Below, piece by piece: positions 58,156 to 64,000 of a stretch of DNA of 64,000 bases (positions are counted from its first letter, which is position 1; each line of letters begins with the position of its first letter). The notes beneath the pieces are model-generated. The model saw only the letters and a list, made by a program, of their open reading frames with translations, was not told where the DNA came from and ran no database searches. The position numbers were made by a program, and so were the translations under genes. The stretch spans positions 3,286,001-3,350,000 of the forward strand of contig OZ257255.1 of NCBI GenBank assembly GCA_965279655.1, given 5' to 3'. This DNA is from SCTM01 sp965279655. GTDB lineage: Bacteria > Pseudomonadota > Alphaproteobacteria > Rhodospirillales > Rhodospirillaceae.

Positions 58156-60101
58156 GTCGGCGGACCTGCGGCGGGGCCGGTTTCGCCGCGCGGGGCGCTG
58201 GCGATCTGGTCCTCGACGCGAGGCTTATGCGACGGATCGAGGCGCAGCAGTTCTTCCACGATCTCGCGCGCGATCGGCGCGGCCGCGGTCGCGCCGCCGA
58301 GACCTTCCAGGATATGCTCGCGCGCCACGGCGACGGCGTATCGCGGCGCGTCCGCCGGCGCGTAGCACACGAAGAACGCGTTGCTGCGATGTGCATAGGG
58401 CTCGGCTTGAGGATTGCGCTTGTATAACTCGCGCTCGGCGTCGGTTCGACCGCGCACCTGCGCGGTGCCGGTCTTTCCCGCCATCTGCCACAGCTTCCCG
58501 TTGGCGTCTTTGGTGCGCAACGTCCCGAATTGGCGGGCGGTGGTGGCGCCGTCCGGTCCGTTGATCACATCGAAAAGGCCGCGCTTGAGGATCTCCATGT
58601 GCGCCGCCGGAATGTCGAGTGACTCGAATGTGCCCGCGACACCGTCGTCGGGCAGCACCGCGCCGGTTTGCACCGTCGCGCCGGGCCGGACCAAACGCGG
58701 CTTCACCGCGACCTGGCCATTGGCGACGCGCGCGATCATGGTCGCGAGTTGCATGGGCGTGACGCTGACATAGCCCTGGCCGATTCCCATGTTCATGCTA
58801 TCGCCGTCGCGCCACCGGTCCTTGCGCGCCGCTTTTTTCCACGCTTCGGTCGGGATGAGCCCTACTTTTTCATTCGGCAAGCCGACGCCCGAGAGTTGCC
58901 CAAGACCCAATCGTTTGGCCATCGCGGCGATCTTGTCCGGGCCGAGGCGCCGGGCCACTTCGTAGAAGTAGATGTCGCAGGAGGTCGAGATGGCCCGCTG
59001 CATGTTCACGGTGCCGTGCACCTTGTGACATTGGAATGCCGGAATTTTCGGATCGCGGCCGTTGCAGTGGCAGGTCGCCTCGGGCGAGATCACGTTGTGC
59101 TCCAGCGCCGCCAGCGTCACCACCATCTTGAAGGTCGAGCCGGGCGAATACGTCGCGGAGACCATCTTGTTGAATAGCGGCTTGTGTTCATCGGTCAACA
59201 GCGCCTTGTATTCGGCGCTGGTGAGGCCGCGGCTGAAGGCGTTCGAATCGAAAGCCGGATTGGACACCATCGCCAGCAAATCGCCGTTGTGCACGTCGAT
59301 GACGATGACCGAGCCGCTCTCCTCGCCCAGGGTCTTCGCCGCGAGTGTCTGGATGCGCTCGTCGATGGTCAGGACGAGGTCGGTGCCGGACTCGCCTTCC
59401 TGACGCTCAAGCTCGCGGATGGCACGGCCATAGGCGTTGACTTCCACCCGACGCGTGCCGCCCTTGCCGCGCAGTTCCTTGTCGTAAATTTTCTCGATGC
59501 CGTCCTTGCCGATGCGGAAGCCGGGCAACTGCAGTAGCGGGTCGCCGGTCAGTTCCGCCTCGTCGACGCTCGAGACATAGCCGAGGACGTGGGCGACGGC
59601 GTCCTTCAGCGGATAATACCGTGTCAGCGCCTGTTCGATGGTGACGCCCGGCAGGTCGGGGGCGTTCACCTGGACGCGCGCCATTTCCTCCCAGGTGAGG
59701 TTTTCCTTCACCATGATCGGCACGAAGCCGCGGCGGCGACCGATCTCCTTTTTCACCCGCTCGCGTTCATAGTCGGCAAGGTCGATGAGCGTGGCCAGCG
59801 TCGCCAGCGTGTCCGAGACGCGATTGTGAGTCTGCTCGGGAATGATCAGCACGCGGAACTGCTGGCTGTTCAGCGCGAGGAGCTGGCCGAACCGATCGAG
59901 GATGCGGCCGCGCGGCGGCGCAAGCAGCTCCACGTTGATGCGGTTTCCGTCCGCCATCACTTTGTAGCGGTCGCTCTCGATCACTTGCAGGTAATACAGC
60001 CGGCCGATCAACGCCGAGACCAGAGCCCCTTGCGCGCCGCCGAGCACCATGGCCCGCCGGCTGAACATCTTTGCCCAATCGCCGTCGCGCGTCAGGTTCA
60101 T
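58152..60101 (-). CDS. mrdA: Penicillin-binding protein 2 (elongation transpeptidase)
   Basis: 649 residues from the ATG at 60101, whose context overlaps mreD by four bases. A single N-terminal membrane helix (VLGGAQGALVSALIGRLYYLQ) anchors the protein; the pedestal domain begins with PPRGRILDRFGQLLA. Transpeptidase motifs: STFK in YSPGSTFKMVVTLA, SCD in STSCDIYFYEVARRLG (SxN position), and KTG in MAGKTGTAQVRG. It crosslinks glycan strands made by RodA. Position in mreBCD-mrdA-rodA order supports elongation, not division. Confidence 0.95.
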   Translation of the reverse strand: MNLTRDGDWAKMFSRRAMVLGGAQGALVSALIGRLYYLQVIESDRYKVMADGNRINVELLAPPRGRILDRFGQLLALNSQQFRVLIIPEQTHNRVSDTLATLATLIDLADYERERVKKEIGRRRGFVPIMVKENLTWEEMARVQVNAPDLPGVTIEQALTRYYPLKDAVAHVLGYVSSVDEAELTGDPLLQLPGFRIGKDGIEKIYDKELRGKGGTRRVEVNAYGRAIRELERQEGESGTDLVLTIDERIQTLAAKTLGEESGSVIVIDVHNGDLLAMVSNPAFDSNAFSRGLTSAEYKALLTDEHKPLFNKMVSATYSPGSTFKMVVTLAALEHNVISPEATCHCNGRDPKIPAFQCHKVHGTVNMQRAISTSCDIYFYEVARRLGPDKIAAMAKRLGLGQLSGVGLPNEKVGLIPTEAWKKAARKDRWRDGDSMNMGIGQGYVSVTPMQLATMIARVANGQVAVKPRLVRPGATVQTGAVLPDDGVAGTFESLDIPAAHMEILKRGLFDVINGPDGATTARQFGTLRTKDANGKLWQMAGKTGTAQVRGRTDAERELYKRNPQAEPYAHRSNAFFVCYAPADAPRYAVAVAREHILEGLGGATAAAPIAREIVEELLRLDPSHKPRVEDQIASAPRGETGPAAGPPT

Positions 60102-60619
60102 GGCGCGACCAACAGCTTGAGTTGGGTCTGCGCGAGCACCCAGGCGATCAGCGGATAGAAAGCCGCGGTCATCGCCGCCGAGATCAGCACATCGCCGATC
60201 GGCGTGAAGCCGCTGGTGGCGAACATCCCGACGCACAGCCACCTGAGCAAGCCCGCGCCCAGAGCCAGCGTCGCGAAAGCGGTCCAAAAGATGCCAAACG
60301 GCTTGGCGTTGAAGAATTTCTGCTGATGCAGCACCACCTGTTGGCAGACCAGCATCACGAGCGCCGTGCAGCCCAGGGGTGTGCCGGTGAGCAAATCTTC
60401 CAGCACGCCGATGCCAAACGCGGTGCCATAGCCGACGAGATCGGGGCGATAGATCGTCCAGAAATAGATCGCCGCCAGCGCGTACATCGGCGTGACGCGC
60501 GACATGCCGGGGATCTGCGTCGGCGTCAGCGCCAGTAACATGAAGATGAGCGTGAGCCCGAACGGGACGAAGCTGCGCGCTGCCTGATTCACACGTTGAA
60601 GCGGCGTGGGCTGCAGCAC
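60098..60619 (-). CDS. mreD: Rod shape-determining protein MreD
   Basis: 173 residues, five to six hydrophobic helices (FVPFGLTLIFMLLALTPTQIPGMSRVTPMYALAAIYFWTIYRPDLVGYGTAFGIGVLEDLLTGTPLGCTALVMLV region). The phrase YFWTIYRPDL..GYGTAFGIGVLEDLLTGTPLG is the MreD signature in alphaproteobacteria. It bridges the MreC-MreB cytoskeleton and the PBP2-RodA complex in the membrane. Spaced six bases after mreC and overlapping PBP2 by four bases. Confidence 0.92.
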   Translation of the reverse strand: MLQPTPLQRVNQAARSFVPFGLTLIFMLLALTPTQIPGMSRVTPMYALAAIYFWTIYRPDLVGYGTAFGIGVLEDLLTGTPLGCTALVMLVCQQVVLHQQKFFNAKPFGIFWTAFATLALGAGLLRWLCVGMFATSGFTPIGDVLISAAMTAAFYPLIAWVLAQTQLKLLVAP

Positions 60620-60625
60620 GGCCGC

Positions 60626-61636
60626 CTACTCCGCCCGGTCCAACGGCGCCGCGGGCTGATCCCCGTTCGTCGGCAGCGTGGCGGCCGGCGGCGTGTACGC
60701 CGGCGGTGTGATCACGGCCGTCGGCGGAACCGCCGAAGGCTTGGCCGTCTGACTGGAACTCGCCTGGGCCGTTGCCGCGGGCGCCGGTTTCGTGCTGGCG
60801 ATTGTATTGGCCAGGCCGAAGTCATAGATGCGCACAAACTGCAGCGTCTCGCTCGACATGTATGGTTCGATTTCCGTGATGCCTTCGCCGAGGCGCGCGA
60901 TCTGTCCCACCGGCAAGCCGACCGGAAAGGCTTCCGCATCGCCGGATGTGACGATCTTGTCGCCCGATGCCACACCGGTCTTCTCGGTCAGGTACAGCAG
61001 CCGCGGCCGGCCGCCGTTGTTTCCGGCCATGATGGCGCGCGCACCGGAATCACCCACCAGCACCGGCAGCCGCGAATTGATGTCCGTGATCAGCAGGACG
61101 CGCGCGGAGTGCGATCCGACTTCCGTCACCCGGCCAACCAGACCCTCGCCGCTCATGACGATCTGGCCCTTGGCGATGCCGTCGGCGCTGCCGGCATTGA
61201 CGATGATGGACTGGGCGAAGGCCCCGCCGGTATCGGCAACAACCCGCGCGGAGACAAACCGCCCGGCAGGTTCCGGCACCAGCGCCACCAGACCGCGCAG
61301 ATCGCGGTTCTCGGATTCAAGGCGTTGGGCGATGTATTGCCACTGCATCAGCCGCGCATTGGCTTCGCGCAGGGCCGCGTTCTCTTTGCGGATGGCGCCG
61401 AGTTCGCGGATGTTGGAGATGGTGCTGGCAATGGCGCTGGCGGGTTCGGACATGACGCGCAGCAGCGGCGTGACCGCATCGGTGACGGCAATGCGGGCGC
61501 GTTCCACGAGAACGGTGTCGGCCTTGCCGATGAGCATCAGGGCAAACGTCACCCCGATCAGCGCCAGGAAGGCAAAGCGCTGCAGCAGGGACTTGAGGGT
61601 CCCAAAACGGGAAATTTGTCCCGTCGGCTGGCGCAC
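60626..61636 (-). CDS. mreC: Rod shape-determining protein MreC
   Basis: 336 residues, GTG start with GGGAGG upstream. One N-terminal membrane helix (RFAFLALIGVTFALMLIG) is followed by a coiled-coil (about 75-115: ELGAIRKENAALREANARLMQWQYIAQRLESENRDLRGLV), then the beta-sheet domain with IIVNAGSADGIAKGQIVMSGEGLVGRV. A long Ala/Pro-rich C-terminal tail (about 275-336, TKPAPAATAQ, PPAYTPPAATLPTNG) is of low complexity and unlike the compact C-terminus of E. coli MreC. It connects MreB to periplasmic synthases. Confidence 0.92.
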   Translation of the reverse strand: MRQPTGQISRFGTLKSLLQRFAFLALIGVTFALMLIGKADTVLVERARIAVTDAVTPLLRVMSEPASAIASTISNIRELGAIRKENAALREANARLMQWQYIAQRLESENRDLRGLVALVPEPAGRFVSARVVADTGGAFAQSIIVNAGSADGIAKGQIVMSGEGLVGRVTEVGSHSARVLLITDINSRLPVLVGDSGARAIMAGNNGGRPRLLYLTEKTGVASGDKIVTSGDAEAFPVGLPVGQIARLGEGITEIEPYMSSETLQFVRIYDFGLANTIASTKPAPAATAQASSSQTAKPSAVPPTAVITPPAYTPPAATLPTNGDQPAAPLDRAE

Positions 61637-61683
61637 TTAAACCTCCCACTTCGGCGCGGCCCGCGAGGACCGCGCAGTTTTGC

Positions 61684-62724
61684 CTAGTACATCGTCGTTA
61701 GGACGTTGCGGAGCTTCTTCATTTCCTCGAGCGCCTTGCCGGTGCCGAGTGCGACGCACGACAGCGGATCGTCGGCGATGGAAACCGGCAGGCCCGTGGC
61801 GTGGCGCAGAACGAAATCGAGATTGTGCAGCATCGCGCCGCCGCCGGTGAGCACGATGCCCTTGTCGACGATGTCGGCGGCGAGTTCGGGCGCGGTGTGT
61901 TCGAGCGCGACTTTGACCGCGTCGATGATGGCGGTGACGGGTTCGGCCAAACTCTCGGCGATCTGGCGCTGGCTGATGACGATTTCCTTCGGCACGCCGT
62001 TCATCAGATCGCGGCCCTTGATCTCCATGGTCTCGCCGTCGCCCTGTTCGGGCGGGCAGGCGCAGCCGATTTCCTTCTTGATGCGCTCGGCGGAGCCTTC
62101 GCCGACCAGAAGGTTATGGTGACGGCGGATGTAGTTGATGATCGCTTCGTCCATCATGTCGCCGCCCACGCGAACGGAGCGCGCATAGACGATGCCGCCC
62201 AGCGACAGCACGGCGACTTCCGTCGTACCGCCGCCGATATCCACCACCATGCTACCGGTCGGTTCCGTCACGGGGAGGCCGGCGCCGATCGCTGCCGCCA
62301 TGGGTTCCTCGATCAGATAGACTTTGCGCGCGCCGGCGGCTTCAGCGGATTCCTGAATGGCGCGGCGTTCCACGGCGGTCGACCCGGAGGGCACGCACAC
62401 GATCACCAGGGGGCTCGCGAAGCTGCGGCGGTTATGCACCTTACGGATGAAGTGCTTGATCATCTCTTCAGCCACTTCGAAGTCCGCGATGACGCCATCA
62501 CGTAACGGTCGAATGGCGTGAATGTTTCCCGGGGTACGGCCCAGCATCTGCTTGGCTTCGTTGCCCACGGCGAGGACCTGCTTGCGGCCCCGTACCTCGG
62601 CCAAGGCGACCACGGACGGCTCGTTCAGGACAATGCCGCGGCCTTTGACATAGACCAGCGTATTGGCGGTCCCGAGATCGATGGCCATGTCGTTGGACAG
62701 CCATCCGGTCAATCTTGAAAACAT
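61684..62724 (-). CDS. mreB: Rod shape-determining actin homologue MreB
   Basis: 346 residues. Nucleotide-binding phosphate 1 MAIDLGTANTLVYVKG, phosphate 2 VVDIGGGTTEVAVLSLGGIV, and adenosine LTGGGAMLHNLD motifs are intact; the amphipathic N-terminal MFSRLTGWLSND anchors the filament to the membrane. MreB guides the elongation machinery. First gene of the operon mreB-mreC-mreD-mrdA-rodA; a gap of 47 bases separates it from mreC. The ATG at 62724 has AGAAGGG about 11 bases upstream. Confidence 0.96.
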   Translation of the reverse strand: MFSRLTGWLSNDMAIDLGTANTLVYVKGRGIVLNEPSVVALAEVRGRKQVLAVGNEAKQMLGRTPGNIHAIRPLRDGVIADFEVAEEMIKHFIRKVHNRRSFASPLVIVCVPSGSTAVERRAIQESAEAAGARKVYLIEEPMAAAIGAGLPVTEPTGSMVVDIGGGTTEVAVLSLGGIVYARSVRVGGDMMDEAIINYIRRHHNLLVGEGSAERIKKEIGCACPPEQGDGETMEIKGRDLMNGVPKEIVISQRQIAESLAEPVTAIIDAVKVALEHTAPELAADIVDKGIVLTGGGAMLHNLDFVLRHATGLPVSIADDPLSCVALGTGKALEEMKKLRNVLTTMY

Positions 62725-62925
62725 GAAGCTTGGTACCCTTCTCGACGGCAGCCCCGGAGGACCGGCCTGGTGGAATTTGAAGTCCCCGGATGGCCCCTTA
62801 TGCCGCGCGCACGCTCGAGGTCTTCGGGGCCGGGGTCGGCACCACGAAGGGGTATTGAAGATCGAGACGCATCGGAATCATGGCTTCGCTCACGAGGAGG
62901 GCCATTACAGCCCCGCTGTCGACCC

Positions 62926-62934
62926 TGTGGATAA
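62926..62934. promoter_or_regulatory. Single consensus DnaA box upstream of mreB
   Basis: The nonamer matches TTATCCACA exactly on the minus strand, about 200 bases before the mreB ATG. A single copy is compatible with chance; it would gain weight if conserved among relatives. Confidence 0.3.
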
Positions 62935-63212
62935 CTCACGGGGTGTCGGTCAGCCTCCGGGCGCACAGACTTTTCGCGCCGAGCCGCGCAAAAACGCGAG
63001 CAAAATCAACGGCTAAGTGTAAAGTCTTAACGCCCCGAGCGAACGAACTCCCGCCACCACGATATTCGGGCCGCGTCACTTAATTTCTCATGAAGGCGTG
63101 GCGAAGGGAAGGCCCGCAAGCGCCTCTGAGGCAAACAAAAAATAGCGAGGCGGGCGGCACATTCCCGCAACCGGACGCAGGGGAGAAGCGTCGGTTAGCC
63201 CCCCAAACGAAA

Positions 63213-63255
63213 ACCGCCCCTTCCCGTCCCGGCGGCGGGACGAAAAAGGGGCGGT
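63213..63255 (-). terminator. Terminator downstream of ilvC
   Basis: Outer stem ACCGCCCCTT / AAGGGGCGGT pairs perfectly over ten bases, enclosing an inner CGTCCCG / CGGGACG hairpin. On the minus strand the structure is followed by TTTTCGTTT. It lies 22 bases after the ilvC stop and separates it from the mre operon. Confidence 0.8.
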
Positions 63256-63277
63256 GTATTCGGGACTCTGGGACGGA

Positions 63278-64000
63278 CTAGTTGCGGGCCTTGTCGACCA
63301 GCTTCTTGTCCTTGAGCCAGGGCATCATCGCGCGGAGCTTGCCGCCGACTTCCTCAATCGGATGATCCGCCCAATTCCGGCGCGTGGCCTTGAAGGTCGG
63401 CTGGCCGGCTTTGCATTCCTGCATCCAGCCCGACACGAAGCGGCCGCTCTGAATGTCGGCGAGGACCCTCTTCATCTCCGCCTTGGTCTCGTCGGTGACG
63501 ATGCGCGGGCCGGTGACGTAGTCGCCCCACTCCGCGGTGTTGGAGATGGAGTAGCGCATGTCGGCGAGACCGCCTTCGTAGATCAGATCGACGATCAGCT
63601 TCACTTCATGCAGGCATTCGAAGTAGGCCATCTCCGGCGCGTAGCCGGCTTCGACCAAGGTTTCGAAACCCGCGCGGATCAGGTTGGACACGCCGCCGCA
63701 GAGCACGGCTTGCTCGCCGAACAAGTCGGTCTCGCACTCTTCCTTGAACGTGGTCTCGATGATGCCCGCGCGGCCGCCGCCGATGGCCGACGCGTACGAC
63801 AGCGCGAGATCCATCGCGTTGCCCGAGGAGTTCTGCGCGATCGCCACCAGGCAGGGAACGCCTGCGCCACGGGCATATTCGCCACGCACGGTGTGGCCGG
63901 GGCCCTTCGGCGCGATCATGAACACGTCGAGATCCGGACGCGGCTCGATCAGCTTGAAGTGGATGTTGAGGCCGTGCGCAAAAGCCAACGCGCCGCCCTT
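63278..64000 (-). CDS. ilvC: Ketol-acid reductoisomerase, C-terminal part (start beyond window)
   Basis: The frame runs off the right edge; about 240 residues are seen of about 340. They include the end of the NADPH domain (FMIAPKGPGHTVRGEYARGAGVPCLVAI) and most of the class I helical knot domain: SYASAIGGGRAGIIETTFKEECETDLFGEQAVLCGG with the Mg2+ ligands (Asp and Glu in ETDLFGEQ), EMAYFECLHEVKLIVDLIYEGG, MRYSISNTAEWGDY and GGKLRAMMPWLKDKKLV. It makes dihydroxy-isovalerate and -methylvalerate for valine and isoleucine synthesis. It is a short class I enzyme, as in most alphaproteobacteria. Confidence 0.96.
   Translation of the reverse strand, partial: KGGALAFAHGLNIHFKLIEPRPDLDVFMIAPKGPGHTVRGEYARGAGVPCLVAIAQNSSGNAMDLALSYASAIGGGRAGIIETTFKEECETDLFGEQAVLCGGVSNLIRAGFETLVEAGYAPEMAYFECLHEVKLIVDLIYEGGLADMRYSISNTAEWGDYVTGPRIVTDETKAEMKRVLADIQSGRFVSGWMQECKAGQPTFKATRRNWADHPIEEVGGKLRAMMPWLKDKKLVDKARN

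Larger units (their letters stand above)
62725..63277. other. Intergenic region between ilvC and mreB
   Basis: 553 bases without a gene. It carries the ilvC terminator at 63213-63255, a consensus DnaA-type box at 62926-62934 (TGTGGATAA) and presumably the mreB promoter, for which I see no convincing -35/-10. Small open frames across it show no codon pattern or ribosome sites. Confidence 0.65.

Noticed and set aside
62725..63277. Replication origin at the mreB-ilvC gap
   Set aside because: Only one DnaA box, no AT-rich unwinding region and no dnaA, parAB or hemE neighbours.

Overview
The window looks like a chromosomal stretch of a GC-rich alphaproteobacterium. The evidence is the mreB-mreC-mreD-PBP2-rodA order, the many GTG starts, a dispersed palindromic repeat of the kind common in Rhizobiales and relatives (12076-12157), and the abundance of Tat-type twin-arginine signal peptides. 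The lineage may be near Rhizomicrobium/Micropepsaceae, but that is only a guess. There is no integrase, transposase, CRISPR array or phage module. Coding density is very high: all nine convergent protein-gene pairs end within -33 to +6 bp of each other.

Layout. 1-5582: tail of a DUF218 (YdcF-like) protein, a lipoprotein-like alpha/beta hydrolase with a degenerate nucleophile, two small membrane stress proteins, an AI-2E family permease and a PAS hybrid kinase whose ATPase domain looks degenerate. 5721-10730: tetR-adaptor-permease RND efflux operon with an operator embedded in its promoter. 10787-16864: Nramp-like transporter, a second AI-2E permease, DUF445 protein, DsbA-like protein, class II aldolase and 3-methyladenine DNA glycosylase. 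16861-21941: MoxR-DUF58-VWA-VWA operon plus an S1C serine protease. 22159-31275: a third AI-2E permease, two beta-propeller enzymes, a surface-carbohydrate GT-B-like protein, GreB, an M24 peptidase, a Tat-exported hydrolase and a flavoprotein dehydrogenase. 31398-37427: aconitase-type dehydratase (two subunits) facing an operon of acyl-CoA dehydrogenase, two CaiB-type CoA-transferases and a DUF72 protein. 37570-40154: metallophosphoesterase and an arsR-SRPBCC-GST operon whose operator covers the start codon.

40208-46395 is the most interesting block. One tightly packed minus-strand operon encodes a HAD-UbiA fusion (DPPR synthase type), DprE1, DprE2, an NAD-dependent epimerase, a flavin amine-oxidase-like protein and GtrA. 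DprE1, DprE2, UbiA and GtrA are the proteins that make and handle decaprenyl-phosphoryl-D-arabinose in mycobacteria (Rv3790, Rv3791, Rv3806c, Rv3789). This predicts a polyprenyl-phospho-D-arabinofuranose donor pathway in a proteobacterium. Its DprE1 carries Ala where the mycobacterial enzyme has the benzothiazinone-reactive Cys.

46497-56933 is rich in surface glycan genes: an exostosin-like and a GT32-like glycosyltransferase, two TPR-GT41 (O-GlcNAc-transferase-like) enzymes and a glycan-biosynthesis protein with a probable frameshift. Between them lie Tat-exported proteins and a tRNA-Lys(CTT). 56992-62724 is the elongasome operon (mreB, mreC, mreD, PBP2, rodA), and 63278-64000 is the C-terminal part of ilvC with its own terminator. 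Envelope construction and surface glycosylation are the main themes of the window.
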